In this document: positions 17,242-26,587 of the stretch, in pieces
How positions within the stretch are numbered: the stretch's first letter is position 1
Layout of the letters: each line of letters opens with the position of its first letter
Assembly (NCBI GenBank): GCA_023409735.1
Contig: JAEYRB010000051.1
Location: forward strand, 12,802 to 76,801
Direction of reading: 5' to 3'
DNA length: 64,000 nt
DNA from: Bacillota bacterium
Lineage (GTDB): Bacteria > Bacillota > Clostridia > Acetivibrionales > DTU013
Notes under the pieces: model-generated
Database searches by the model: none
What the model saw: the letters and a program-made list of their open reading frames with translations, nothing else
Told to the model about the DNA's origin: nothing
Made by a program: the position numbers and the translations under genes

Positions 17242-17274
17242 TAATAGCTTCAAGAAGTACGAAAGATTAGGATA

Positions 17275-17310
17275 AACCCGTGTATTAAAGAGCACGGGCT
17301 TATATTTTTG
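17275..17310 (+). terminator. Terminator of the mtrB transcript
   Basis: Stem CCCGTG (17277-17282) pairs with CACGGG (17293-17298). Flanking A/T pairs extend it and the T-rich tail TTATATTTTT follows. Confidence 0.75.
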
Positions 17311-17335
17311 ATAAAGTACAGGGAGTAAGGAAAAG

Positions 17336-17752
17336 ATGTTTATATCTGAGACCAGATTAACAGTCAGATATGCAGAAACAGACCAGATGGGTGTAGTTCA
17401 TCATTCCAATTATCCAATATGGTTTGAAGCAGGAAGGACGGAATTCATCAAGAATTTAGGTATTCCTTATTCAGTTATTGAGCAAATGGGTGCAATGCTT
17501 CCGTTGCTGGAGCTTAAATGTTCTTACAAGGGTTTTGCACTATATGAAGATGAAATTGTAATAAAAACATATATAAAAGAATACACAGGTACAAGACTTC
17601 TTTTCCATTATGACGTATATAAATTTGGTAAGGATAAAGCTATTACCGAAGGCGAAACTCTGCATGTCTGGACAAACAGGGAGTTAAAGCCCGTAAATAT
17701 TAAGAAATACAAGCCTGAGATATTTGAGTTAATAACGAATGCATCGATTTAA
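17336..17752 (+). CDS. Acyl-CoA thioesterase, YbgC/FadM (4HBT) family
   Basis: A hotdog-fold thioesterase of 138 aa that hydrolyses acyl-CoA or a related thioester. The motif VRYAETDQMGVVHHSNY near residue 10 holds the catalytic aspartate of the YbgC group, and WFEAGRTEFIK follows as usual. The ATG at 17336 has AAGGAAAAG just upstream. It lies before pgsA, so a lipid role fits, but the substrate is not visible. Confidence 0.88.
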   Translation: MFISETRLTVRYAETDQMGVVHHSNYPIWFEAGRTEFIKNLGIPYSVIEQMGAMLPLLELKCSYKGFALYEDEIVIKTYIKEYTGTRLLFHYDVYKFGKDKAITEGETLHVWTNRELKPVNIKKYKPEIFELITNASI

Positions 17753-17821
17753 TACTAATAGATGTATAAATAGGATATTTATGATAAACTAAAGAATATT
17801 AGCTGCATGGGTGGTGAATAG

Positions 17822-18373
17822 GTGAACGTTCCAAATATTCTGACAATACTTCGTTTTCTCATTATACCGATATTTGCATATTATTTATGTGGACAGCAAT
17901 ATATAGTTGCGACTATATTGTTTCTTGCCGGAGGATTAACAGACATACTTGATGGATATATAGCCAGAAAATACAACCTGGTAACCTCATGGGGAAAGAT
18001 AGCCGATCCTTTAGCAGACAAGCTAATGCAGCTGACTGCTCTTGTGATTCTATCTTTAGTAATAAAATTAATACCTATTGAGCTGCTGCTTATAATTCTG
18101 GCAAAGGAAATATTCATGGGAATAGGGGCTATTGTGCTGTATAAACAGAACAATTACGTTGTTTCGGCAGACTGGTACGGAAAGATGGCAACTGTTGCTT
18201 TCTACCTGGCAGTAGTTATGATGTTGTTTGATAAACCCTTTGGTCAATGGTTGATATCTGGTATTGCATTTAATAAGCTTTTCTTCTGGTTAGTGGTAGT
18301 AATATCTCTGTTTGCATTTTCTATGTATGTCAGGTCATATAAGAAAATTAAAGAAAATCAAGAAAAGAACTGA
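17822..18373 (+). CDS. pgsA: CDP-diacylglycerol-glycerol-3-phosphate 3-phosphatidyltransferase
   Basis: An integral membrane enzyme that makes phosphatidylglycerol phosphate from CDP-diacylglycerol and glycerol-3-phosphate. The CDP-alcohol phosphatidyltransferase signature is complete: DILDGYIARKYN, then the WGKIADPLADK part, near residues 40-66. The protein has 183 aa and several hydrophobic helices. The GTG at 17822 follows GGGTGGTG. It supplies anionic lipid, and cdsA at 51.4 kb supplies its CDP-diacylglycerol. Confidence 0.93.
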   Translation: MNVPNILTILRFLIIPIFAYYLCGQQYIVATILFLAGGLTDILDGYIARKYNLVTSWGKIADPLADKLMQLTALVILSLVIKLIPIELLLIILAKEIFMGIGAIVLYKQNNYVVSADWYGKMATVAFYLAVVMMLFDKPFGQWLISGIAFNKLFFWLVVVISLFAFSMYVRSYKKIKENQEKN

Positions 18374-18383
18374 AGGAAAATAT

Positions 18384-19271
18384 ATGTTTGGATATATTGT
18401 TCCGGACAAGCCGGAAATGAAGATAAAGGAATATGAGCTCTTCAGGGCATTTTATTGCGGAATTTGCAGATCTATTGGTAAAAGGTACGGTCAACTGGAA
18501 AGGTTAACACTGAATTATGATTGCACCTTTCTGGCAGTATTGCTGTCATCCCTTTCTGAAGAGAAAGTTAACACCGTCAGAACACGCTGCATTGTTCATC
18601 CTTTAAAGGAAAGAATTATTATTGACAGCAATAGCATTATCGATTATGCGTCAGACATTAATATAATTCTTGCGTATTTTAATTCAGAGGATAAGAGAAG
18701 AGATGACGGTAAGGTTGCATATACTGCCGCTATGAAGCTTCTGGGACGTAGCTACAGAAAGCTGAAGGGTCAGTATTGCGACCAGTGTATGGCCATTGAA
18801 AAGAATTTGAACGATCTTATCATGCTTGAAGCGGAAGAATGTGCTTCTATGGATATGGCAGCAGAACCGTTTGCTAAGCTGATGGAGGAGGTCACAGCAT
18901 ATAGACCGCTATGTTCTGACGAGAAAACAGAGAAGGCACTTAGATGGCTGGGTTATAACCTTGGTAAATGGATATATTTATTGGATGCATATGACGATAT
19001 AGAGAAGGACATTAAAGGAAAGAATTATAATCCTCTGCTGTGTCAGTTCAATTATGACAATATGGATGTGATCGAATTTAAAAAGAGCATCAAACAGCAG
19101 GTGGAATTTAACCTGACATATTCGTTGAATGAGGTATCACGTGCCTTTGAATTGCTTGATGTAAAATCGAACAGAAGTATACTTGATAATATAATTTATC
19201 TGGGAATGCTGAGAAAAACTGAAAAAATTCTTGATGCAGGGAGTTGTAAAAAAGTTGAACAATCCGTATGA
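18384..19271 (+). CDS. DUF5685 family protein
   Basis: A soluble protein of 295 aa beginning MFGYIVPDKPEMKIKEYELF, with a conserved-looking cysteine pair FYCGICRSIGKRYG near residue 26. Much of the rest is helical, including WLGYNLGKWIYLLDAYDDIEKD. The ATG at 18384 has GAAGGAAAAT upstream and lies 10 bases after pgsA. I assign DUF5685 by recall of the N-terminus and by the J-domain neighbour, a recurrent pair in clostridial genomes. No activity is established. Confidence 0.75.
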   Translation: MFGYIVPDKPEMKIKEYELFRAFYCGICRSIGKRYGQLERLTLNYDCTFLAVLLSSLSEEKVNTVRTRCIVHPLKERIIIDSNSIIDYASDINIILAYFNSEDKRRDDGKVAYTAAMKLLGRSYRKLKGQYCDQCMAIEKNLNDLIMLEAEECASMDMAAEPFAKLMEEVTAYRPLCSDEKTEKALRWLGYNLGKWIYLLDAYDDIEKDIKGKNYNPLLCQFNYDNMDVIEFKKSIKQQVEFNLTYSLNEVSRAFELLDVKSNRSILDNIIYLGMLRKTEKILDAGSCKKVEQSV

Positions 19272-19875
19272 AGTGCTTGGAATTAAAGAAGGTGCAAGTG
19301 AAGAGGAAATTAAAAAGGCTTACAGGGACATGGTCAAGAAATATCATCCCGACCAGTACCGTGACAATCCGCTGTCTCAATTGGCAGAGGAAAGACTCAG
19401 GGAGGTCAATGAAGCCTATGAATATCTTATGAAGAATCCTTCCACAAGACAGGAAAAATCATATTATAGTACAAGTAACACCTCAAGCTGGAATACTCAG
19501 GGCGGCGATGACTTTTTCAATCAGGTGAGGACACAAATAAACAGAGGAAACATTAAATATGCAGAAGATATGCTGGATGGAAGCGGAAATCGCTCGGCAC
19601 AGTGGTATTATCTTAAGGGACTTGTTTTAATGCGCAAGGGATGGTATGACGAGGCTTATAATAATATTCAGAGAGCTGTTGACATGGAGCCCTCCAATTT
19701 TGAATATAGAAGTGCTTTAAACAAGATGAATAATTCTAATAATGCATATAGATCAAATCCATTCAACACCGGGAGCAACTACAATAAGAATGATCTGTGT
19801 CAGATATGTGAATGCCTGTGGTGCACTGATTGCTGCTGTGAACTTAGCGGAGGAGATTTCATCAGCTGCTGCTGA
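19255..19875 (+). CDS. J-domain protein with TPR-like region and Cys-rich tail
   Basis: A co-chaperone-like protein of about 206 aa. The J domain starts at the N-terminus (NNPYEVLGIKEGASEEEIKK) with the HPD motif in KKYHPDQY, which stimulates DnaK ATPase. The middle has a tetratricopeptide-like pair of helices (WYYLKGLVLMRKGWYDEAYN). The last 25 residues are packed with cysteines (CQICECLWCTDCCCE and a final CC), perhaps a metal site or lipid anchor. The TTG at 19255 overlaps the end of the DUF5685 gene by 17 bases, implying translational coupling. The glycine-rich and zinc-finger regions of true DnaJ are absent. Confidence 0.8.
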   Translation: MNNPYEVLGIKEGASEEEIKKAYRDMVKKYHPDQYRDNPLSQLAEERLREVNEAYEYLMKNPSTRQEKSYYSTSNTSSWNTQGGDDFFNQVRTQINRGNIKYAEDMLDGSGNRSAQWYYLKGLVLMRKGWYDEAYNNIQRAVDMEPSNFEYRSALNKMNNSNNAYRSNPFNTGSNYNKNDLCQICECLWCTDCCCELSGGDFISCC

Positions 19876-19898
19876 CATAAATAATTCGGAGGAAATAG

Positions 19899-20420
19899 AT
19901 GGGAAAGTATTCTCCAGGCACCAGAAGAATTGCTTTGAACGGTATACTTGGGGCACTTGCGGTGTTATGTCTTTTGTTAGCAGCAATACTTCCGACTAAC
20001 AAATTGTCATTGTACGCATTAAGCTCCTTTTTCATTTCTGCTGTCATTATAGAAGGAGGGACTAAGGCAGGATGGCTTTTTTATGCTGCGACAAGTCTGC
20101 TTGCCCTTATTATTGTCCCCGATAAGCTGACTGTAGTGCTTCCATATGCCGTATTCTTTGGAATATATGGTATCATAAAATGCTATATAGAAAGGCTTAA
20201 CAGCATTGCAGTAGAGTATGTACTTAAATTTATCTATTTTAATATATGTGTTGCTGTTGCATTAATTTTATTTAAAAGTATTTTCGGATACATATTAGAA
20301 ATAAAAATTTCAATTTGGATCATAATAGCTTGCCTTCAACTCGTTTTTTTTGTATATGATTATGTTTATACTTTAGTTGTTAATTACTATAGAAATAAGG
20401 TAAGACCTAAGTTGAAATAG
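19899..20420 (+). CDS. Membrane protein of unknown function, 173 aa
   Basis: Five hydrophobic segments span nearly the whole protein, with a short basic N-terminus (MGKYSPGTRRIALNG) and a basic C-terminus (YYRNKVRPKLK). CGGAGG lies 6 bases before the ATG at 19899. It follows the J-domain gene by 23 bases and is probably in the same operon. The family was not recognised with certainty. Confidence 0.65.
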   Translation: MGKYSPGTRRIALNGILGALAVLCLLLAAILPTNKLSLYALSSFFISAVIIEGGTKAGWLFYAATSLLALIIVPDKLTVVLPYAVFFGIYGIIKCYIERLNSIAVEYVLKFIYFNICVAVALILFKSIFGYILEIKISIWIIIACLQLVFFVYDYVYTLVVNYYRNKVRPKLK

Positions 20421-20619
20421 AGAATACATGTATAAGAGCTCTAATGGAGGAATGTTTAAGATACCCTAAATCAAAGTATTGAGTGGCTATTTATGTATAA
20501 AATATATAGAGCTATTGCCCAATGACTAAACCAAAGCTTCATTTGCAAGAGTTATCTAGTTCAGCTCCATTAAAGAGGATACTGGATAGTCACGTATTGA
20601 GAGGAATTTGAGAATTCAT

Positions 20620-23004
20620 ATGAATAAAAGAGCTATAAAAATTCTTGAACTAGATAAAATAATAAATAAATTATCAGCTCTGTGTGTGTCAGAACTGGGA
20701 AGAAGCGTGGCAGATAGCCTTGAGCCCTGTGACAGCCTGCCGCAGGTGCACAGGATGCTTGATGAAACCAGCGATGCTGTTGATTTCATATTAAGGAGAG
20801 GAAGCCCTCCGCTGGGCGGCCTTCATGATGTTCGTTCCAGTTTGAGAAGGGTAGAGATAGGTACTGTTCTCAATCCGGGCGAACTGCTTAGAATTGCAGA
20901 TGTACTCAGGGCATGCCGCAATTTGAAAAACTACTCATCAATGGTAGATGGGAAGGATGCTGATAAGGTTAATTATATAGGAGAGCTTATTGCTTCACTT
21001 GAAACAAACAGAAGAATAGAAGACAAAATAAACATGGCCATTGTCAGTGAAGAAGAGTTATCAGATAGCGCAAGTCCGGCATTGTCCTCTATCAGAAGGC
21101 AGATCAGAGATCAGCAGGATTCCATTAAGGACAAGCTTGGAAATATGGTCAGATCAGCCAAATATCAGAAGCTTATGCAGGAATCTATAGTCACAATGCG
21201 TGCGGACAGGTATGTTATTCCTGTTAAGGCTGAGTGCAGAAGTGAGGTACCTGGACTTGTACACGACTCCTCTGCAAGCGGGGCTACACTTTTTATCGAG
21301 CCAATGGCTGTAGTAGAAGCTAACAACAGCATTAAACAGCTAAAAACAAAGGAACAGCTGGAAATTGAAAGGATTCTGCAGGAACTGACGGCAGATGTGG
21401 ATAGTATTGTGGTGCAGCTTAAGGCGAATATGGAGATATTTGCAAAGCTTGACTTTGCATTTGCCAAGGCAAAGCTTAGCCTAGAAATGAAAAGTGTTTG
21501 CCCAAAGCTTAACTGCAACAAAAGAATAAATATCAAAAAAGGAAGGCACCCCTTGCTGGACCCGAAGACTGTAGTGCCGACCAATATCTGGGCTGGAGAT
21601 AAATTTTCTACACTTGTTGTTACAGGCCCGAATACAGGCGGAAAAACTGTAACACTAAAAACGCTGGGGCTTTTTACATTAATGGCACAGTCAGGTCTTC
21701 ATGTTCCTGCGTCAGAGGGCACAGAGCTAAGCATATTCAGCAAAGTATTTGCTGATATTGGCGATGAACAAAGTATTGAACAAAGTCTCAGCACCTTTTC
21801 ATCACATATGACAAATATCGTTAGAATATTATCGGAAGCGGACGACAGCTCGCTTATTTTATTTGATGAGCTGGGCGCAGGAACTGACCCCACTGAGGGA
21901 GCAGCACTGGCAATGGCAATACTTCAGAGGCTTCATGAGGTTGGAGCAATCACGGTGGCAACTACCCATTACAGTGAGCTGAAGGTATATGCCCTCACAA
22001 CAGAGGGAGTGGAAAATGCATGCTGTGAGTTTGATGTAGAAACACTCAGACCGACATATAACCTACTGATCGGTGTGCCGGGAAAGAGCAATGCTTTCGC
22101 GATATCAAGAAGATTGGGACTAAATGAGGAAATACTTGATAAAGCTAAGGAGTTTCTCTCGGGTGAAGAAATTGAGTTTGAAGATATACTAATGACCATA
22201 GAGAAAAATAAAAGAGAATCTGAAAATGAACGTTTAAAGGCTTCGAGCTACCGGCTTGAGATAGAGACACTCAAAAAGGAGCTGGAGGGCCAGAAGCAGA
22301 AGCTGCTGGATCAGAAGGAAAAGATACTGAGAGAAGCGCGTGAAGAGTCAAGAAGACTTCTTATGGATACAAGGCAAGAGGTTGAGAACATGCTTGACGA
22401 AATGAGGCGGGCAGCAAAGGAGCAGGATGAGTCATTAAGAAATAAAGCTGCTGAGGAGATCAGAGCTAAGCTGAGAGGCAACATTAAGGACGTGGAGGGA
22501 GCTTTATCTGAGAGCCTTTTCCCAAGACAAACCTATGTCAAGCCCCCTGAGAATCTAAAACCCGGTGATACAGTTATGATTGTGAATCTCAATCAGAAGG
22601 GTACTGTTGTAACACCTCCGGGAAAGGACGGAGAAGCTGTCATCCAAGCAGGTATTATGAAAATAAATGTACATGTAACTAATCTGAAGCTTATTGATGA
22701 ACAAATGGAAGAAGTCCGAAAAACGGGGCTTGGTAAGATCAGCATGTCCAAATCAATGAATATATCTTCAAGGCTGGATATCAGGGGCACAAATGTTGAT
22801 GAGGCTGTTGAAATACTCGGGAAGTTTCTCGATGATGCTGCTTTAGCCGGACTGTCAGAGATAACAATAATACATGGCAAGGGTACTGGAATGCTCAGAA
22901 ATGGAGTGCACCAGTATCTTAAGACAAGCAAGCATGTTAAGTCATATAGGCTGGGGAAATATGGTGAGGGTGAAGCAGGTGTAACCATTGTGGAAGTAAA
23001 ATAG
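20620..23004 (+). CDS. mutS2: Endonuclease MutS2 / ribosome-associated ATPase
   Basis: MutS2 in Bacillus splits collided ribosomes. In other bacteria it was proposed to suppress recombination. The 794-aa protein has the MutS ATPase (TGPNTGGKTVTLKTLG near residue 336, Walker B LILFDELGAGTDPTEG), a long coiled coil (about 520-630), a KOW-like segment and a C-terminal Smr domain (LDIRGTNVDEAVE, IIHGKGTGMLR). I chose the ATG at 20620 because the protein then starts MNKRAIKILELDKI as in relatives. A TTG at 20608 is only 3 bases from the GAGAGG site, so the start is not certain. The 190-base leader has a long-range inverted repeat (20439-20449 with 20565-20577). Confidence 0.93.
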   Translation: MNKRAIKILELDKIINKLSALCVSELGRSVADSLEPCDSLPQVHRMLDETSDAVDFILRRGSPPLGGLHDVRSSLRRVEIGTVLNPGELLRIADVLRACRNLKNYSSMVDGKDADKVNYIGELIASLETNRRIEDKINMAIVSEEELSDSASPALSSIRRQIRDQQDSIKDKLGNMVRSAKYQKLMQESIVTMRADRYVIPVKAECRSEVPGLVHDSSASGATLFIEPMAVVEANNSIKQLKTKEQLEIERILQELTADVDSIVVQLKANMEIFAKLDFAFAKAKLSLEMKSVCPKLNCNKRINIKKGRHPLLDPKTVVPTNIWAGDKFSTLVVTGPNTGGKTVTLKTLGLFTLMAQSGLHVPASEGTELSIFSKVFADIGDEQSIEQSLSTFSSHMTNIVRILSEADDSSLILFDELGAGTDPTEGAALAMAILQRLHEVGAITVATTHYSELKVYALTTEGVENACCEFDVETLRPTYNLLIGVPGKSNAFAISRRLGLNEEILDKAKEFLSGEEIEFEDILMTIEKNKRESENERLKASSYRLEIETLKKELEGQKQKLLDQKEKILREAREESRRLLMDTRQEVENMLDEMRRAAKEQDESLRNKAAEEIRAKLRGNIKDVEGALSESLFPRQTYVKPPENLKPGDTVMIVNLNQKGTVVTPPGKDGEAVIQAGIMKINVHVTNLKLIDEQMEEVRKTGLGKISMSKSMNISSRLDIRGTNVDEAVEILGKFLDDAALAGLSEITIIHGKGTGMLRNGVHQYLKTSKHVKSYRLGKYGEGEAGVTIVEVK

Positions 23005-23159
23005 ATATTGAATTTGCAAGACCTGCACCCGACAGCCGATGCGTACAATTTGTATAAACGAACTTAAAATTTCTTGTATGCCTTTCTCTGAATGTAGGTG
23101 TAACAAAAAATACCTATAGAATGCATAAGTAAGTTTCAAGAACTTGTTTTTATGGATAA

Positions 23160-23194
23160 AATCCAATATAATATGTTTATATTGGATTTTTTTC
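23160..23194 (+). terminator. Terminator downstream of mutS2
   Basis: A 10-bp stem AATCCAATAT/ATATTGGATT with a 9-base loop is followed by a run of seven T residues, the standard intrinsic terminator form. Confidence 0.8.
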
Positions 23195-23216
23195 TATAAA
23201 TATTAAGTGAGAAAGT

Positions 23217-23368
23217 ACTTGTTGTATGTTGTAAAGGTAATTCGTGCATTTGCACGCAACATACTTGTTGTATGTTGTAAAGGAAATTCGTGCATTTGCA
23301 CGCAACATACTTGTTGTATGTTGTAAAGGAAATTCGTGCATTTGCACGCAACATACTTGTTGTATGTT
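23217..23368. repeat. Three tandem 46-bp palindromic repeats plus a partial copy
   Basis: Units begin at 23217, 23263 and 23309, with a partial fourth at 23355-23368. The period is exactly 46 and the copies are nearly identical; the first has GGTAATT where the others have GGAAATT. Each unit holds an inner hairpin CGTGCATTTGCACG and an outer pair TATGTTG/CAACATA that can close around it. There are no spacers between units. Confidence 0.9.
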
Positions 23369-23415
23369 CATATCTAAATAGTAATATACATTGAGCTGTT
23401 CTTTTTCTGTTACGG

Positions 23416-23444
23416 TTGACATTATTACTGCGATAAATTAAAAT
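23416..23444 (+). promoter_or_regulatory. Sigma-A promoter of typA
   Basis: TTGACA at 23416-23421 and TAAAAT at 23439-23444 are separated by exactly 17 bases. Transcription should start near 23451, about 140 bases before typA. Confidence 0.75.
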
Positions 23445-23593
23445 TTAATTTGCGACATTCGGGGGAAATGTTTATAACCGTACAGTCGTGATTATTATAT
23501 GTATATTTGAATTTGATTGGGCCAGTCAATCCAGAATAAATAATAATTTGTATTATAGATGGCTAAGTTATAAAGATTGGAAGGGGAACTATT

Positions 23594-25420
23594 TTGAAAA
23601 ATAATAGGGAAGATATTAGAAATATTGCAATCATTGCGCATGTAGACCATGGCAAGACCACTCTTGTAGACGGAATGCTGAGACAGAGCGGTATATTCAG
23701 GCAAAACGAACAGGTCCAGGAGAGAGTGATGGACTCTAACGATCTTGAGAGAGAACGTGGCATAACGATTTTGGCCAAGAATACATCTGTGCATTATAAG
23801 AATTATAAAATTAACATAGTTGATACACCCGGCCATGCAGATTTTGGCGGCGAGGTAGAGCGTGTTCTAAAAATGGTGGATGGAGTCCTTCTGCTGGTAG
23901 ATGCCTTTGAAGGCCCTATGCCCCAGACCAGGTTCGTTCTTCGCAAGGCACTGCAGCTTAGCCTTAAACCAATAGTAGTAATAAATAAAATCGACAGGCC
24001 TGATGCCAGACCTAATGAAGTAATTGATGAAGTACTTGAGCTTTTCATTGAGCTTGGAGCAGACGATGAACAGCTGGAATTTCCGGTAGTTTATGCATCT
24101 GCAAAGGATGGCTATGCTATGTTGGAGCCTGATGGCGAAAAATGTGACCTCCAGCCCTTATTTCAGAACATAATAGAAAGTGTGCCTGCGCCTAAGGGCG
24201 ATGACAAAAAGCCACTTCAGCTGCTGGTATCTAATATTGATTATGATGAATATGTAGGAAGGATCGCAATTGGCAGAATTGACAGAGGAATTATTACATC
24301 AGGTCAGCAGTGCATAGTGTGCAAAAAGGATGGCAAGAATGTGCAGGGAAAGATAAGTAAGCTGTATACTTATGAAGGCTTGAAAAGAGCTGATACTGCC
24401 GATGCTTCAGTAGGTGACATTGTTGCAGTTTCAGGGATAACTGATATTAACATAGGCGAGACTATATGCAGTGTTGATGCACCTGAGCCGTTGCCGTTTG
24501 TCAATATTGATGAACCTACGATAAACATGACCTTCAGTGTAAACAACAGCCCGTTTGCCGGAAGAGAAGGAACGTATGTAACTTCAAGACATTTGAGGGA
24601 CAGGCTTTTTAAGGAACTTGAAACAAATGTCAGTATGCGCATTGAGGAAACTGAAACGCCTGATTCCTTCAAGGTATCTGGAAGAGGTGAATTGCATCTT
24701 TCAATACTCATTGAAACAATGAGAAGACAGGGATATGAATTTCAGGTATCCAAACCTAAGGTTATAATGAAGGAAATCGACGGAGTTTTGTATGAACCAA
24801 TTGAGCTCCTAATGATAGATGTACCTGAAGATTTTATGGGAGTTGTTATGGAAAAGCTGGGCACACGCAAGGCAGAAATGATTAATATGCACTCGGCAAC
24901 CGAGGGCTATATGAGACTGGAATTTAAGATACCGGCAAGAGGCCTTATAGGCTACCGCTCCGAGTTTTTGACTGATACCAAGGGTAATGGTATAATGAAT
25001 TCGATATTCAATGGCTTTGAACCGTTCAAGGGGGAAATATCCAGCAGGGCCAGAGGTTCGCTGGTAGCCTGGGAGGATGGAGAAGCAATTACGTATGGAC
25101 TTTACAATGCGCAGGAAAGAGGAAACCTGTTTATTACTCCGGGCACAAAGGTATACGAGGGCATGGTGGTTGGAGAAAATGCAAGAAACGAAGATATAGT
25201 TGTAAATGTCTGCAAGAAAAAGCATGTTACCAACATGAGGGCATCGGGCTCTGATGAAGCGCTTCGCCTTACGCCGCCAAAGGTTCTGAGTCTTGAGCAG
25301 GCACTTGAATTTATTACGGATGACGAATTGGTGGAGATAACTCCCAAGAATATGAGGATACGCAAAAGGATACTGAATACAGAGCAGAGAGCAAAGGTAA
25401 GAAGCAAGCAACAGCAATAA
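23594..25420 (+). CDS. typA: Ribosome-associated GTPase TypA/BipA
   Basis: A translational GTPase of 608 aa that binds the ribosome and helps 50S assembly and stress growth. The G1 motif IAHVDHGKTTLVDG lies near residue 13, followed by RGITILAKN and DTPGHADFGGE, NKIDRPDA, the EF-Tu domain 2, EF-G C domain and the BipA-specific C-terminus (RARGSLVAWEDG). The TTG at 23594 follows AAGGGGAA. It has its own promoter and ends 33 bases before mltG. Confidence 0.96.
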   Translation: MKNNREDIRNIAIIAHVDHGKTTLVDGMLRQSGIFRQNEQVQERVMDSNDLERERGITILAKNTSVHYKNYKINIVDTPGHADFGGEVERVLKMVDGVLLLVDAFEGPMPQTRFVLRKALQLSLKPIVVINKIDRPDARPNEVIDEVLELFIELGADDEQLEFPVVYASAKDGYAMLEPDGEKCDLQPLFQNIIESVPAPKGDDKKPLQLLVSNIDYDEYVGRIAIGRIDRGIITSGQQCIVCKKDGKNVQGKISKLYTYEGLKRADTADASVGDIVAVSGITDINIGETICSVDAPEPLPFVNIDEPTINMTFSVNNSPFAGREGTYVTSRHLRDRLFKELETNVSMRIEETETPDSFKVSGRGELHLSILIETMRRQGYEFQVSKPKVIMKEIDGVLYEPIELLMIDVPEDFMGVVMEKLGTRKAEMINMHSATEGYMRLEFKIPARGLIGYRSEFLTDTKGNGIMNSIFNGFEPFKGEISSRARGSLVAWEDGEAITYGLYNAQERGNLFITPGTKVYEGMVVGENARNEDIVVNVCKKKHVTNMRASGSDEALRLTPPKVLSLEQALEFITDDELVEITPKNMRIRKRILNTEQRAKVRSKQQQ

Positions 25421-25453
25421 CTGCTCTTGGACAGTTTGTCAGGAGGAAAGCTT

Positions 25454-26587
25454 ATGGAAGGCCAGTATGGTAAGACACCAAAACCAAAAAAGAAAAGGCA
25501 AGGTAAGAGAAACAGACTGATATTCTGGCTGCTTGTTTTTGTTTTGTGTATAACGGTAATGATCGTTTGCTTTAAGATATCAAATAATTATGTAATGCGC
25601 AATTATCTGGAAGCAAGCCAAAATAGCAATATAGTAATAGATGACAAGGATGCAGTGGAGTTTATTGTCGAAAGGGGCGCAAACACATCAAAGATCGCCA
25701 AGGCACTGTATGATAAGGGACTGATTAAAAACGAAAAAATATTTAAGCTGTTATCCAAAATTAATGGTTTTGACGGGACATACAAATCAGGTACTCATAT
25801 TATAAGCTCAAAATTGACATATGACGAGATGATGAGAGCATTGTCTAATCCTGCAGCAACTGCAAAGATAACGATTCCGGAAGGAAGAACCTTTACACAG
25901 ATCGCTGATCTGCTTTTTGCAAAAGGCTTTATCAAAGACAAGCAGAAATTCATCCAGGTTGCAAATACAGGTGATTTTGACTATGATTTCATAAAAGAGA
26001 TACCAAAAAGAGACAACCGGCTCGAAGGTTATTTGTTCCCTGATACGTATGAGTTTGACTTGAATGCAAGCGAAGAGACAATAATTAATAAAATGCTGAG
26101 TAATTTCAACAACAAGTTTAAAACCAGTTATAGGGAAAAAATTTCAAAGCTGGGAGAGGATATGACGCTTGACAAGGTAGTGATACTTGCTTCAATGATT
26201 GAAAGAGAGGCAAAGGAAGCAGATGACCGGTATCTTGTTTCAGGTGTTATGTATAACAGGCTGAGAAGCAAGGATGCCACTTTAAGAAAGCTCCAGATAG
26301 ATGCTACTGTTCAGTATGCTCTGCTTAAAACAACAGGGGCTTATAAGGAAAGGTTGCTTTATGAGGATCTGGAGATAAATGACCCCTATAATACTTATAT
26401 AAATGAAGGACTTCCACCGGGACCTATATGCTGCCCCGGAGAGGCATCGATTAAGGCAGCACTTAATCCGGATACTGAGGATGGATATTTATATTACGTT
26501 GCTACCGGAGATGAAAATGGCACCCATGCTTTTGCAAGAACCTTTGCTCAGCATCAAGCTAATAAAAAGAAGTACGCTTCCAAATAG
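25454..26587 (+). CDS. mltG: Endolytic murein transglycosylase MltG (YceG-like)
   Basis: A membrane-anchored enzyme that cuts nascent glycan strands and sets their length. The protein has 377 aa: a basic N-terminus, one transmembrane segment at about residues 22-42, then the YceG domain. The catalytic glutamate lies in ASMIEREAKEADDRY near residue 255, with GVMYNRLR and INEGLPPGPICCPG following. I chose the ATG at 25454 because CAGGAGG lies 8 bases upstream. In B. subtilis the homologue yrrL precedes yrrM and the U32 genes, the same order as here. Confidence 0.92.
   Translation: MEGQYGKTPKPKKKRQGKRNRLIFWLLVFVLCITVMIVCFKISNNYVMRNYLEASQNSNIVIDDKDAVEFIVERGANTSKIAKALYDKGLIKNEKIFKLLSKINGFDGTYKSGTHIISSKLTYDEMMRALSNPAATAKITIPEGRTFTQIADLLFAKGFIKDKQKFIQVANTGDFDYDFIKEIPKRDNRLEGYLFPDTYEFDLNASEETIINKMLSNFNNKFKTSYREKISKLGEDMTLDKVVILASMIEREAKEADDRYLVSGVMYNRLRSKDATLRKLQIDATVQYALLKTTGAYKERLLYEDLEINDPYNTYINEGLPPGPICCPGEASIKAALNPDTEDGYLYYVATGDENGTHAFARTFAQHQANKKKYASK

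Larger units (their letters stand above)
23005..23593. other. 589-base intergenic region between mutS2 and typA
   Basis: In order it holds about 150 bases with no visible feature, the mutS2 terminator, three tandem 46-bp palindromic repeats, and the typA promoter with a leader of about 140 bases. The minus-strand frames across the repeats only reflect the 46-bp period and are not genes. Confidence 0.7.

Noticed and set aside
23217..23368. CRISPR array
   Set aside because: The units follow each other directly with no spacers, the repeat is internally palindromic over its whole length, and no cas genes are in the window.
23136..23422. Minus-strand frames of 72 and 81 codons
   Set aside because: They are only translations of the 46-bp tandem repeats.
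24809..25417. 202-codon frame on the minus strand
   Set aside because: It is antisense to typA, which is unmistakable.
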